Part shown: positions 33,440 to 46,429 of the stretch, piece after piece
Position numbering within the stretch: the first letter of the stretch is position 1
Layout of the letters: each line of letters opens with the position of its first letter
Notes under the pieces: generated by a model
What the model was told of the DNA's origin: nothing
The model's input: only the letters and a program-made list of their open reading frames with translations
Database searches by the model: none
Program-made: the position numbers and the translations under genes
Source: Isoetes taiwanensis
Lineage: Eukaryota > Streptophyta > Lycopodiopsida > Isoetales > Isoetaceae
Assembly (NCBI GenBank): GCA_021234155.1
Contig: JAJEKV010000004.1
Span: 13,668,716 to 13,732,715 of the forward strand
DNA: 64,000 nt
Reading direction: 5' to 3'

Positions 33440-35220
33440 AATTTTTAAGGTATAGGTTTGTATCTTACAATAATGATCCTTTGAGAAGTAGTTTACATGC
33501 ACATGTAGTGCATAGTTTCAATTGCTATTCTTCTATGCTTATCACAAATTTAGGGTACATTCAAATCTTTGCAAAGTAAGGAGAACACCACGTCCTAGGC
33601 CACAGAAAGGGAAGGCAGTCTTGTTCAAAAAAAAAGTTGCACTTTGATATATAGCCATTCTTGGAAGATTTGGCAGAAAATAGGCAAGTAAAAAGCTAAA
33701 AGCACAAGGTGCTTATACAAAATTAAAGACATGAAAAGGCTGAAAGTTGCTCGAATGCTTGAGTAGTTACCTCTATATCAGATATGTACAACTATTTATA
33801 TTCCTGTGCAATGCAAATGTAAAGGGCAAAGAAGCGTGGAACAACTTATTCAAAGAAACATACAAAGACTTTACCCTATCCATTATGGGGATTCAAAATC
33901 AAATGCTTTAGTAGTTTCCTCTATATCAGATATGTACAACTATTTATATTTCTATGCAATGCAAATGCAAAAGGCAAAAAACTGTGGAACAACTTATTCA
34001 AAGAACCATACAAAGACTTTACCCTATCCATTATGGGGTTTAAAATCGGGAAAGGCCGCTTTGACTAACTTGTTTATTTGATACTTCATCATCACATGGA
34101 GTTGGGTAGTACTTAGGTGAATCTAAACATTTTATTTGGTAGAGGCTTATCAAACATTTATGAACAAAAGTAGTAGTCTTGTCTTTTTATCTCCATTATT
34201 GTTAAGTTGGATGTTCCTCCTTAAGGTATATGTTCATTTCGTTGTTGGCTAAAAGTTTTAATGCATATAATTAAGCAACCAACTCACTGTCAAATGGTGC
34301 AAACATTAATGGTCCAAACATTTTTGGGATTTGGATTCATGTAGGGAGTGTTTGCTTTCGTGATCCAAAAACTTTGCTCATCTTTTCATGATGTATAGAA
34401 AAAGTGGGATAACAACTCACATTTGCTCAAATTGAAAAATATTTCTACAACCTCCATTTATGCTACCAATGCACATATGTTTGTAAGGTCATCAAAAAAT
34501 TACAATGTGTTAAAAAAAAAACCATTTTAATATATTTCTATGAAAGCCAAAGAACTGGGCCATTTTTCTAAGTATATATATATTTAACAAAAAGTGGCGT
34601 CAAATCTTCCTCGAACCATTGATTGATGTTTGAGTAGTCAATATTGAATACCTGGCCGATGCCATGTCGATAAGCCTTGATTATCAATGTGGAGTCACTA
34701 ATGAAATGAAGGTGGGGTTTTAATCTTATCCAGCGCCAAATTTCTCTTGCGGTTATGTCTAGCATGGCGGGAGGAAGCCGAATAAATTGACCCAAATACC
34801 ATCATTTCCTTTGACAAGAATGGGGCAATCAAGATCTCCATATTGTTATAAGGAAGCTAGTTGGGACGCTGATTCTCAATTTAGCGACAGCGGCATTAAG
34901 GGAGTCATGAAGGCCAGAATCACTTTAACCATTTAGCTTATCTAACACGACATTGTATTCAACCTATAATCCGGAATTATTCCATTCCCTATTTTTCCCT
35001 AAGTTATGGTATTAAAGTGCATTTTTCCCTAACTTTACCCTATTTTCCCATTAAACTGCATTTTTCGCTGGTCGCATTTTTTTCCTTCTCGAAGACATAG
35101 TCTATGGCTGGTAGAGTTTCCTACATGACCGGTTTTCCGGGCAGGAGGTGATGCTCCACCTGGGAGGATGAGGGATTCAAGTTCGGATGAAGAATTTGTA
35201 GTCCAAAAAAAATTCTTGAT
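33440..35220 (+). repeat. Dispersed repeat family R, copy a
   Basis: Parts of this block recur at 35880-37510, 37550-38140, 38290-38740 and 41640-42420. Landmarks in order: GTATCTTACAATAATGATCC; two 146-bp tandem units (33765-33910 and 33911-34056); TTCGTTGTTGGCTAAA; ACAACTCACATTT; CGAACCATTGATTGAT; AGCTAGTTGGGACGC; repeated ATTAAAGTGCATTTTTCC words; and at the end the start of an acidic ORF, here decayed (ATGGCTGGTAGAGTTTCC at 35103). It is probably the 5' part of a transposon, but no transposase, RT or integrase motif is attached. Confidence 0.7.
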
Positions 35221-35710
35221 CAAAGGCAATATTGGTATGTTAGAGGAGGATTTCAAGGGATTTTCAAAGCTGATCTGCAACATTTCCGTCATATGTATTT
35301 TGAAATGTGCTTCATAGGCTTCCTGACAAAGCTACTGAATCCAAGTTCCTAACACTCTCCCAAAATGGCCAGTGAGCCTTTCCTTTTCAGTAAATGAATT
35401 GTTTTTTCTTGCAGATCATTGGGTGTCTTCACATACTACTTAATCCTGTTATAGATAATAACTCATGCTTAATCTTTGCCCTTTCAAATTTTCTTTTGAT
35501 GGATATGGAAGTGCTTGAAGACATCTTTTCTGTCATGTTAGAGATGGCCACCTTCAGGAGCATTTTGTCTCTTTGAACAAATGTCCGAGATCCTACGAGA
35601 AAATTTTTTATCTTGAATCTGAAAAGCCTATCAATGGATTACATTTTGTCATTAGCGTTAGATAATTGCTTGCATAACCCTTGTATGTTTGTAGGGAAAA
35701 AAAAAAAAAA
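35221..35710 (+). other. Possible retroposed 3' end with A-run
   Basis: A stretch unrelated to repeat family R ends in 14 adenines (35697-35710). Inside, TTTTTTCTTGCAG before ATCATTGGG resembles a splice acceptor, and a short frame (35394-35576) follows. The A-run suggests a retroposed piece, but a retained acceptor would argue against a spliced retrocopy. I see no family resemblance. Confidence 0.25.
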
Positions 35711-35879
35711 TTCACAACTTAATTTCTATCATGGTTTGAAATTATGATCAAGGTATTGCATATATCTATCTTCCGCTTTTATTTTATATATATTAATAGT
35801 AGGAGGTTGAATCAGAGAGAATGTATAACAATTATATTTTTCTCAATTGCATGACATAATGACATGTACTAATTTTGTT

Positions 35880-38290
35880 GTATAGGTTGTATCTTACAAT
35901 AATGATCCTTTGAGAGAAGTAGTTTACATACACATGTAGTGCATAGTTTCAATTGCTAATTAGTCTATGCTTATCACAAATTTAGAGTACATTAGGTCTT
36001 TGCAAAGTAAGAGAACACGTCACGCCCAGCCGAAAGGGGAAGGCAATCCTTGTTTAGGTTAAAAGTTGCACTTTGATATATAGCCATTCTTGGAAGATTT
36101 GGTAAAAATAGGCAAGTAAAGTTAAAAAGCACAAAGGCTGCTTATAATGAAATTAAAGACATGAAAATAAAGTTGCTCGAATGCTTGAGGTAGTTGCCTC
36201 TATACGATATGTACAACAATTTATATTCCTGCAATGCAAATGCAAGGGCAAAGAAAAATGGAACAACTTATTCAAAGAAACATGCAAAGATTCTTTACTC
36301 CTATCCATTATGGGGATTCAAAATCAAATCCTTGAGTATTGCCTCTATATCGACATATGTACAACTATTTATATTCCCCGCGGCAATGCAAATGCAAAGG
36401 GCAAAGCTTTATTGGAACAACTTATTCAAAGAAACATACAAAGACTTTACCCTATCCATTATGGGGATTTAAAATCAGGAAAGGTCTGCTTTTGGATCTA
36501 ACTTGTTTATTTGATACTTCATCATCTATCTGGAGTTGGGTAGTACTGCGGGTAGATCTAAACATTTTATTTTGGTAGGCTTATCAAACATTTATGAACA
36601 AAATTAGTAGTCTTGTCTTTTTATCTCCACTATTATTGTTAAGTTGGATGTTCCTCCTTAAGGTATATGTTCATTACGTTGTTGGCTAAAGTTTTAATGC
36701 ATATAATTAAGCAACCAACTCACCTCAAATGGTGCAAACATTAAAGTGGTCCAAACATTTAGATTCAAGGGGTTCACCACAAAAAGATGAACCATCTCGA
36801 GTTATAAGAAATGGGTTATTTTTGGAGATTCGCACTAAAAATATATGGAAAGGGGTGGTTTTATCACATTTTGCAATATTTTAAGCCCAGCATTTTCGAT
36901 ATGGGTATTTTTCTAGTTCTTTTGGACCATTATACTATGGGTTTTCTTGCTACCCTAGTAAGCCAGATGGCATATCCATATTGTATATAGGTGAATCCAG
37001 GGGTTAGGATTTGGATTCATGTGTGTAGGAGGTATCATGATCCAAAAAACTTGCTCATCTATTCATGGTGTAACATTATTAGTATCCTTGGAGATAAAGG
37101 TGGCACACTATTTTGCATAACAAGAACGAATGAAATGAAGGTGGGTTTAATCCTAATCCAACTTCCAAATTCTCTTACGCTTTATGTCCTAGCATACAAA
37201 CAGAAATGAGAATAAATTGACCCAAATACCATCATTTCCTTTGAATGGGGGATGACATGGCACACCTAAGATCTCATATTGTTATAAGGGAAGCTAGTTG
37301 GGACTTGATTCTCAATTTAGCAAAGAACTGCATTAGCTGGAGTCGCTAGTTGGACCATTTATTTTACCTAACACGCATTGTATTCAACCTATAATCCCAA
37401 ATTGTTCCCTTTCCCTATTTTTTCCTAAGTTATGGTATTAAAGTGCATTTTTCCATTAAACCCTATTTCTATTTTTCCATTAAAGTGCATTTTTCACGTG
37501 GGTCGCATTTTTTGTCCTTCTCAAGACATAGTCTATATCGGTAGAGTAAATTGACATGAAGCCTAGAATAAATTGACCCAAATAGCATCATTTCCTTTGG
37601 ACACCTAATGGGGGATGACATGGCACACTAAAAGATCTCATATTGTCATATAGGGAAGCTAGTTGGGACGCGATTCTCAATTTTGGCGACAACTTGCATT
37701 AGCGGGAGGGCTTATTTTGGAAAATCACGGACCATTTAGCTTACCTAACACGCATTGTATTCAACATGTGCTCGAGAAATTGTTTCATTCCCATTTTTCC
37801 CTAATATACCGGTATTAAAGTGCATTTTCCCCAAGTTTACCCTATTTTTCATTAAAGTGCATTTTTCTTCGGTCACATTTTTCACTCAGCAAGTTCATTT
37901 TTTTCTTTCGAAGACCTAGTCTATGGCTCGTGAGGGTTTTCCTACATGACGGTCTTCTTCGAACGGAGAGGTGATGCTCCTTCAGGGGAGGATGAAGATT
38001 CAAGATTGGATGAAGAATTTGTAGTTGCTTTTTCCGAAACTAAACGATGTTTGCAAGAAACGAAAAGGGTTCGCTTTGTCGATGATGGGAACCGCCATCA
38101 TTGCTCCACCATCATTTACCTGAGCAGATCTATTGCTAGCCCTGATCAATCCTTGGAGTAAAAATGCTCAAGTAGCTTTCACCCGCTTAAAAGAACAATG
38201 TAAAAAAGACAAGATTCAAAAAAATGAAGAACGGGCCCGGACATTTGTCAGCCAACAAGACCACGAAAGAAACATTTTAAATAAGTAGAT
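35880..38290 (+). repeat. Dispersed repeat family R, copies b and c (overlapping tandem)
   Basis: 35880-37510 repeats copy a from its first landmark, including the pair of about 146-bp tandem units (36188-36332 and 36333-36480). From 37550 the block AATAAATTGACCCAAATAGC, AGCTAGTTGGGACGCG and ATTAAAGTGCATTTT is repeated again and leads to an ORF start at 37923. Downstream a frame ends FTRLKEQCKKDKIQ and ARTFVSQQDHERN before a stop near 38287. This suggests a small, charged protein of roughly 110-120 residues, frames broken. Confidence 0.65.
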
Positions 38291-38740
38291 GTTCATTTCG
38301 TTGTTGGCTAAAGTTTTTGTGCATATAATTAAGCAACCAACTCAATTGGCCAAATGGTGCAAAACATTAAGTGGTCCAAACATTTAGGATTTGATTCATG
38401 TGTAGGAGTGTATGCTTTGCGTGATCCAAAAGACTTGCTCATCTTTTCATGGTAACATTATTAGTATCCTTGGAGATAAAGGTGGCACATTATTTGCATA
38501 GGCTAATTGATAAGAAAAAAATTTAGGAAAAAAGTGGGATAACAACTCACATTTTATTTAAATTGAAAATATTTCACAACCTCCACTTATGCTAACTTCT
38601 TGTGCTTAACGTAGATGCCCAAGGAAATACCAATGCACATATGTTTGTAAGGTCATAAAAAAATTACAATGTGTTATTAAAAAAAAGCCATTTTAATATA
38701 TTTTTTTATGAACCAAAGAAGCCGGCATTTTTCTAGTATA
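38290..38740 (+). repeat. Dispersed repeat family R, fragment d
   Basis: It restarts at the internal landmark TTCGTTGTTGGCTAAAG and runs to CATTTTTCTAGTATATAAA, matching 34230-34580 and part of 36670-37110. It is cut at both ends relative to copy a. 38741-39180 beyond it is AT-rich with no recognisable feature. Confidence 0.65.
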
Positions 38741-39250
38741 TAAACCTAGCCTAGCCAAAACCTCAAGCCTTGACTAGACATCCAAGAAGCCCTAGATTAA
38801 CTAAATAGGACACCTTAGAGATCATGGGACCTTAAAAATAGAATCAAGTATGAGATTATTTAGCTTAAGATTAGCTTAACAAACCAGAATAGATCTATAC
38901 CCTTAGTATCAGGAATTCTTGTCCTAAAAATATTGAACAATCAAACAAGTTCAACAAACTCAACAAATTTATTAAAGAAAACTCGTATCAGCAAATTTCA
39001 CCAATTATTTAATTGAGATACTATAAGTTTAGATTACACACATTCACTGATTAAGCCACAAAACATAGAACATCATAATCGGTATATTTGGTCATGTTGA
39101 TTTTCCCAAACGAGTCATCATAGTGCAGTAGCTTACCATATAATTTTTAACAATACAATATAAGAAATACAGTAGTTCATAATCCTGTAGCATTCTTCAA
39201 ACATCCATGCAAACTACAATGCTCCTTGAAAAATGTTTCATAGTGCGCTG

Positions 39251-39750
39251 CTACAAAGGCCTTGATAGCATCTGGTTGCTGCAACAACACTCCCTGGGTG
39301 TAACTATGTCCGCCATGGCTGCTGCATACTTCTTCTGGCGGGCTGCTCGGAAAAAGACTTTAGAGCAAGTGTCAGACTGCTTCAGCCACGTCAAACCCGC
39401 TTTGACCCTGGCCTGCGACACCTTGGCCTCCTCCTCAACCTCAATCTGACGAAGCACCTGCTGCCACGCGAAGCCATCGAGACCGCCCTCTAAGAGTCTC
39501 CGCCTCGGTTCATATAAGGCATCCAACCTGCGACCCGAGCCAAAGCCTTTTGCGCCCCATTCTTCAAAGAACCGTAACCATTGCACTCATCCATTTGTTT
39601 TGGTGAATAGCCAAATGAGCTACGGTATTTGTGAACTCTGAATCTGAAGAAATTAAAAGCTGACTCATTCGGGAGTTTGATCGACATTCACCACGCTGCA
39701 TAAAAGCTTGGAGTGCCATAAACTCTATCCATTTAAGGCCCTCCATGCCC
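39251..39750 (-). pseudogene. LINE ORF2 linker between endonuclease and RT
   Basis: The minus strand is open at 39251-39586 and reads RRRLLEGGLDG, then QIEVEEEAKVSQARVKAG, then SKVFFRAARQKKYAA and a terminal ADIVTP. The pattern 'RRRLLE..G..., IE.EEA...QARV...W, SK.FFR..R.KK' is the conserved linker of plant LINE ORF2 between the endonuclease and RT domains. The upstream part (39490-39746) continues in shifted frames. Neither flanking domain is present within 500 bp, so it is a fragment, and it belongs to neither duplicated copy. Confidence 0.72.
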
Positions 39751-40388
39751 GACCAATTATTCCCAGAATGCGGTTAGTTTAGTAGGTGAGGTTGTTCATT
39801 GATGAATGGTTAAAAACCGCTTTTAAGAGGTAGACTTGAAATACAAGGGGGCTTCATTAGGGTTTTTAGAAGTCAACAAAGCCAAATGAAATAAATGAAC
39901 CTGTCGGGAGTGTGATCGAGAGACATTATAACTAACTGGGCTGGATCACATTTTCTAGCATAACTATTGATGAAAAGTCAAATGAGCCGTGAGCATAGAT
40001 CCAAGATCTTTCAATCTTGGAGTGCTATTTTAAACTTATGATTGTCAAAACTCCAAAAATATGGTTTTACCGTTTTTTTATCCCTACCATGCAAACCACC
40101 CCAATTATTGCACCAACAAACGCATTTAGTTTACTAGGTGATTGATCTGGATTCATCGATGAAATGAATGCCCGATTGGTAATTCTCCGGGTTTGGAGTA
40201 GACTTGGATGATACAAGGGCTAATTCCATTGCCTACGGTGCATGTGGAAAGCTTATTTGGCCCACCCAAAGATTTCATATGTTTAACCATTGAAGTTTCA
40301 TATTAGTTTGAACTAATTGTAGAGCAAATGTTTTGATCAAGGTGACTTGTAGAATTGAATTGCTAGACATTATCCTATCTAAGATTTT
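39751..40388. other. Stretch without recognisable feature
   Basis: AT-rich, with no long frame, no repeat shared with the rest of the window that I can see, and no terminal motif. Confidence 0.5.
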
Positions 40389-41420
40389 CTAACAAATATT
40401 GCTAACATTAAACATAAGAAAAAAGTTCAATGGAACAAACATAAGAAAAGTGCAATGGAACAAACATGTAATGAATAGCAACTTTAGAATATGGGGCTTC
40501 AACGCAATGTATGCTTGCAAAACCATAGTGCCTATATCTTGCACAAAACTATACCACCTATATGTTTGACACATAAGGATGAGATACCATAGGAATTGAT
40601 ATTGCAACCACCATAGATGGTGAAGCTTCAAATTTGATGTTTAAAGAACAAATATAGACTTGAACCTTAACACATCCTTGCAAGACAAGTGGTGCCTATA
40701 TCTTGCAAACCTATACCTAGGCTTATATCTTCATCAAATAAGGATGAGGTATTACACAAATTGATAATTAGAACCACCATATGGGGTTTGTAAATGCTTG
40801 TAACCAATGCTTTGTCAATGCTTTGTAACCAATAGGTTTGTTCAATAATGCTTTGCTTCTCCGCTTTTCACAAGAAAGGAACTTTCAAAATGCATTTAGG
40901 ATACATGAGCTCCAATGAAACACCTAGATTATGCATATGTCAAACTAAGCTAGCCAATTGATACGATTTGCGTGAGTCTCAAATAGATAGAAATTTTAGG
41001 ATCGAAAAGCATTGAATCAAAACCCTAAGCGATCCCTTCCCTCATCTAATCATATTTCAGATTTTAGGGACATTTGATGCCGTATTAAGCCATGCCATAA
41101 TCCCAACTTTTCCCACTTGGTTTCAATTTGGATTAAGGTTCAAAGTTATTTCACCATAGAGAACTGGCGTTTGCACTTTTAAAAGCTTTAGAATAATTTC
41201 CTAGATGTGTGGGGCGTTGTGCTTGGGGATTCTATTTAAAAAATCAAACTTTTAAAGTCAATATTAACTTGCTTATTAAAGCAATTATTGTCCTCATTAG
41301 GAAGAATAGAATAGCAACAAAATGATGACCTTGATTAGCTATGACATGAGTTGGCAAAACTAAAGGAGCATCCGCTTCAATCTAAAACAAAATATGAGTA
41401 TGTCACAAAGGTCCTTTATG
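40389..41420. repeat. Mosaic of the duplicated segment: direct piece plus inverted piece
   Basis: 40389-40790 is a direct copy of 27875-28262 (and 58920-59300): GTTCAATGGAACAAACAT, GCAATGTATGCTTGC and AACCATAGTGCCTATATC recur in order. From about 40935 to 41420 the sequence is instead the reverse complement of 26770-27245 (and about 57830-58300), for example TCTAAAATTTC-type and AGATTGAAGC.GATGCTCC words. The two pieces lie apart in the parent segment, so this is a third, rearranged and older copy. Confidence 0.75.
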
Positions 41421-41624
41421 AAATGTTTGTACTAGCTAGGCACTTGTTGAAAACTTAAATGAGCATAAATATTGCATCTAGGATATAGCTATGATCACTA
41501 ATGCACATTAAAAGAAGCATATGTTCTAGATAATTTTGTAGTTGGAAAAATTGCTCTTTTGATTTCTAATGGCTAAATGAAGGAAGATAAATCCAAACTA
41601 CACCTATCGATCACTTCTCTTTAC
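41421..41624. other. Stretch without recognisable feature
   Basis: AT-rich non-coding sequence between the mosaic and the (TA)n run; no motif noted. Confidence 0.4.
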
Positions 41625-41649
41625 TATATATATATATATATATATATAT
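41625..41649. repeat. (TA)n microsatellite
   Basis: About 12 TA dinucleotides, directly before repeat family R fragment e. Length may be misread in noisy data. Confidence 0.85.
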
Positions 41650-42420
41650 CTACCAAGTGGCCTCCAAACTTCCTCGAACCATTGATTGATATTTGAGTGG
41701 TCAACATTGAATATCGACGTCGTGACATTGATGCCATGTCGATGCCTTGATTATCGATGCCACCAGAAGTAAAAATAGCAAGAGCGAATAAATGAAGGTG
41801 GGTTTAATCCTAATCCAACTGTGGAATTCCTTTTACCCGGTTATGTCATAGCATACAACATGAAGCCTAGAATAAATTGACCTAAATAGCGGGGATGACA
41901 TGGCACACTAAAGATCTCATATTGTTATAGGAAGCTAGTTGGGACGCGATTCTCAATTTGGCGACTTAACTTTTGCCAGGGAGCTGCTAATTTGGGAAAT
42001 CACGGACCATTTAGCTTTACCTAAACATTGTATTCAACATGTACGAAATTGTTTCATTCCCATTTTCCCCTAATATACGGTATTAAAGTGCATTTTTCCC
42101 CAAGTTTACCCTATTTTTTCCATTAAAGTGCATTTTTCGCGGTCGCATTTTCACTCGTAGTTCGCATTTTTTTTTTCCTTCTCGAAGACCTAGTCTATGG
42201 CTCGTAGAGTTTCCTACATGACCCGGTCTTTCTGGAACAGAGGTGATGCTCCTTCTCAGGAGGATGAGGATTCAAGTTCGGATGAAGATTTTGTAGTTGC
42301 TTCTGCTGCAACGAACGTAGATGTTTGCAAGAAACAGAAAAGGGGTTCGTTTTGCTGATGATGTGGTTTCCCTCGCGGAAATAATAAAGAATGGAGATCA
42401 AGAATGTTGAGAATGTCAAA
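41650..42420 (+). repeat. Dispersed repeat family R, fragment e, with the best-preserved ORF start
   Basis: It matches 34590-35220 and 37550-38060. The ATG at 42196 opens a frame reading MARRVSYMTRSFWNRGDAPS, then QEDEDSSSDEDFVV and DVCKKQKRG, after which the frame breaks. An acidic Ser/Asp/Glu patch followed by a basic patch is visible; no known domain is. It is preceded by two or three ATTAAAGTGCATTTTTCC-type words that form a short leader repeat. The same start is seen at 35103 and 37923. Confidence 0.6.
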
Positions 42421-43292
42421 GGCGCGCAGAAATCAGAGTAAGAAGATAAGTTCAGAAGATGAAGCTAAAAGACAGAAGGCCAATCAGCAGAATCAAATAA
42501 AACGAACAGAATAGAAGCTTTGGTTGGATCAAAACTTCCTGCAAATGGGATTGCTCTATATACTCACATGTATCATTCTCGAAAAGAGGCGCGCATAACT
42601 ATTCCTAAACTAGTATTGATTCTTGGAGAGGAGAAACAGATTTGAGGTAGGTGCTTTGTGTGGGGTTGTTTGAATTGAAGTAGGTGCTTTCTCTATCCAC
42701 ATCTGTCTTTGTAAGCTTCAAATGTCCACATCTGTCCACATCTGTCCACTAGTTGTTTGCATGTGTTGGAGTTATGTTTTGGAGCTACACTTCGGTGGTT
42801 TGATGGAGAAAGGAGGTTATTGAGCCTGCTAGATTGCACACTATTCAAGCATGAATTTTGCTACCTTAAAGAAAAAACCTGGGAAATATGAAAAATGAAA
42901 AATGGGTATGTATACAATGTCCGGGGGCACTCGCCAAGTAGCAATGTGAGGGGCCCTTTAGGCGTACATGTGATAGAAAGTGGAAAAAGAAAAATGCATA
43001 AGTAGTGGTGGTGCACAAGAGTTAAAGCCTCGAAGAATCCTCCTCATTTTATCAAGCCTCGGGGTCGTTGCAACATTGGTGCTCTAGCACTTTGCATGTC
43101 AGCTTGTGGTTCTTAATCCCTTGAAGTTGTTAGTCCTCTTCTTGTTTGCACAAGGCTCTTATGGATTTTAGAAGCACCTCTAGATTCAGAAGCATGCCAC
43201 ATGGCATTTACCTTGAAAATGTGTCGAATCTTGTACCTTGACATTGATACAAATTTGAAGAATCCTATTGAGGCCATTGTTATTCATTAGCC
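42421..43292. other. Stretch without recognisable gene
   Basis: A basic, Lys-rich continuation of the fragment-e frame may extend to about 42530. Otherwise there is nothing beyond a short tandem of TCCACATCTGTC (three times near 42697-42750). Confidence 0.4.
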
Positions 43293-43630
43293 TTGAAGAC
43301 CTTGAGACTTGTGTAATCTCCTTTGTGGGATACGACAATTTGGAGGACAATTTTGTTGCTTGAAGACCTTGAGACTTTGTGTAATCTCCCTTTGTGGGAT
43401 CACGACAAAATTTGAGGAGGATATTTTTGTTGTCAAGACCTTGAGACTCTCAGGTAATCTCCTTTGTGGGATACGATAAAGCGGAGGATATTTTTGTTGT
43501 TGAAGACCTGAGACATTGTGTAATCTCCTTTGTGGGATCACGACAAAATTTGGAGGATATTTTTTCATTGCTTGAAGACCTTGAGACTTGTGTAATCTCC
43601 TTGGTGGGATCACGACAAGCTGGAGGATAG
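43293..43630. repeat. 70-bp minisatellite, about 5 copies
   Basis: Same unit as 13781-13975 (TTGAGACTTGTGTAATCTCC...). Units begin near 43308, 43368, 43440, 43508 and 43578, several with small indels. It marks the left border of duplication copy 2. Confidence 0.9.
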
Positions 43631-44869
43631 TGCTACACTTGATTATAATATAAAAAATGATGTTATGAAAATTCTGTGTATTTCTTAGTGTTAAGGTTTC
43701 TAGGTTATTTTATCGTGTTTAGGCACGTGCATCTCTTTGTATGGGTTATTAGGTTGTTTTATGATGTTAGGATCCAGGCTACTTTATGATGTTCTGTAAA
43801 CTAAACTGACATCTCTGACATCTTTGGTTTCCTAAGTTACTGCTGCTCATAGACTCCCAGTTTTGTTGTAAGGATCTTTCCAGCGTAATTGTTATTGTAT
43901 TCTTGTAGCAAAAAGAATCCTGTACTGAATTTCCTTCTCAAGCAGGTCAACAAGTTTTTGTCCACCAAACCTGGAGTTGATTGAATGATCAGCCAATTTA
44001 TAGGTCATCTCTATCTGAATCTGTCTTACCAGACATGAAGATAACTAGTATGATCGTAGAGCAAGTTTAAGGTTTATATAAAGATTCTTTTCTGCAAGAC
44101 CAATTGAGATTTTAGGTTTAAAATGTACACCATACCTGGATAGTACCTTCCTCTTGTTTGATATGTTGGATGGATGGCACTGGCTGTGGGCATGTCAAGT
44201 TATCTAAAAGCATTCTAGCTTTCTTGTGACAACTTACCAACCTACTCAATGCTCTGTATCAGGAACTGGAACTGATTCTGTTTTTCCAAAAAGTTAGTTC
44301 CTTAATGTAACAAGTTTGCAGAGCCTGCAAATGAGGATTATCTCCAGAATTGGTTCTGTTTTTCCAGAAAAAAACGGGTCCCAATTCTAACAAGTTTGAT
44401 TGAAAATGGAGCATTGTTCCTGCTGAAGTTCATGATTTGTTTACATCAGCTTTTGTGACCTTTTGTCTAGGCCTTGCCCACAAGCTTTGCAACAGAAAAA
44501 TACAAGTCAAAGTTCCAGGATTTAGAAATTCAAGTCGAGGCACATTATCATGTGTCTGTTTGGAAGCAGAAATCCCAAGAATATTTCACATTCTCTTGCA
44601 ACTTTGCTGTAGCAGAGCTACTGTGATATTAACCAACGCTCAGAAATGTGTTGAGCTCCATGTATTCTCTCTTTGCTTTGGTAGAGTGATGGATAAGCTA
44701 AGAACTGGTCCTGAAAGCAGATAGAGTTTGCCTGGGCTATGCCAAGTTTTAAGGTCAAAACTCGAGGGTGGTATTTATCTTTAAGTTCATAGGTTATTGG
44801 AATCACGCCGCAGACCTTGGAGGCTAATATGGAAGAACCAGAACTCCAGTGTTCTTTTATGACAGTTCT

Positions 44870-44960
44870 TTAAAGCCAAGCATCAGGATGGAATCATCCT
44901 TCCATTCTATTAAATACTCGTTTCCCTGTCCAACCCAAACAACATTGAAAAAGATGTTGT
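44870..44960 (-). other. Chromodomain-like exon fragment, copy 2a
   Basis: Same fragment as 15190-15285. The minus strand reads ..GKRVFNRMEG-type in one frame and EYLIEWKDD in another; an extra AA interrupts the frame before HPDA. The change ATAGTC to ATACTC alters one residue relative to the other copies. Confidence 0.35.
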
Positions 44961-46429
44961 TGCAGAGTATATAGCACCATGGTCATCCTAAAGCTGACAA
45001 ACGTGTCGAAGGAGCTTCTTGAGGAAGAGGGGCATCTTCATAAATTTGCAACTCGGATAAAATCTGGTTAAGAAAACTAACTCTCTGGTCAAAACGGCCT
45101 ACTACACATGTAACACTATTCCTTCTCCATTTCCATACTGCTTGGTGATGCCAAAAAGCAAGCATAACTAGGAAGATCACAAGAAAGAAAGATGTATAAG
45201 TCCATGATGAAGTATGTAGCTATGTTTCCAGTGAGAAAAGAATTTTGTCAATGAGAGCAACTTACACATAACTGAAGCAATAGTTGTGTTTGAAACATAA
45301 GCAAATGGCAGTGTTCAGCTGCTGCATGAAAGATAACACGAAAAGCTCATAGAAGTCCTTTTACTGCAATAATGTATGATGTTCACGTAAATAAACTAAG
45401 CGACATCTCACAAATCTTTGGTTTTCCTAAGTTAGTGCTGCTCATAGACTTCAGTTTTGTTGTAGAGATCTTTTCAAAGTAATTCTGTGTATTCTTGTAG
45501 CAAAAGAAGCTGTGTACTGGAGTTCCTTCAAACAGGTCAACAAGCTTTTGTTCACCAAACTTGGAGTTGATTGAATGATCAGCCAATTTATAGGTCATTT
45601 CTATCTGAATCTGTCTTATCCGACATGAAGATAACTAATATATGATCATGAGCAAGTTTAAGGTTTATATAAAGATTCTTTTCTGCAAGAGCAATTGAGA
45701 TTTTAGGTTTAAAATGTACCATATACCTGGATAGTACCTTCCTCTTGTTGGATATGTTGGATGGATGGCACTGGCTAGGCATGTCACGTTATCTAAAAGC
45801 ATTCTGGCTTTCTTGTGACAACTTACTAACCTACTGTATCAGGAACTGATTCTGTTTTTCCAAAAGTTAGGTCCCAATGTAACAAGTTTGCAGAGCCTGC
45901 AAATGAGGACATCTCCAGAATTGGTTCTGTTTTCTGGAATTTACGTCCCAATTTAACGAGTTTTATGGAGACTGAAAATGAGCAGCATTGTTCCTGGTGA
46001 AGATCATGATTTGTTTACATGGTTTTTGTGACCTTTTGTCTAGGCCTTGCCCACAATACAAGTCAAAGTTCGAGGATTTAGAAATTCAAGTCGAGGCACA
46101 TTATCATGTGTCCGTTTGGAAGCAGAAATCCCAAGAACATTTCACATTCTCTTTGCAACTTTGCTGTAGCAGAGCTACTGTGATGTGCCGCTGAGAAATG
46201 TGTTGAGCTCCATGTATTCTCTTTGCTTTGGTAGAATGATGGATAAGCTAAAAGCTGGTGAAAGCAGATAGAGGTTTGCCTCGGCCATGATTAGCTGGCC
46301 AAGTTTTTACTGAAGGTCAAAACTCAGGTGGTATTTATCTTTAAGTTCATAGGTTATTGGAATCACGCGCCCAGACCTTGGAGGCTAATATGGAAGAACC
46401 AGAACTCCAGCGTTTTATGACAGTTCTTT

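Noticed and set aside
43293-43630. CRISPR-like array
   Set aside because: Units of about 70 bp follow each other without unique spacers, and the context is plant DNA. It is a minisatellite.
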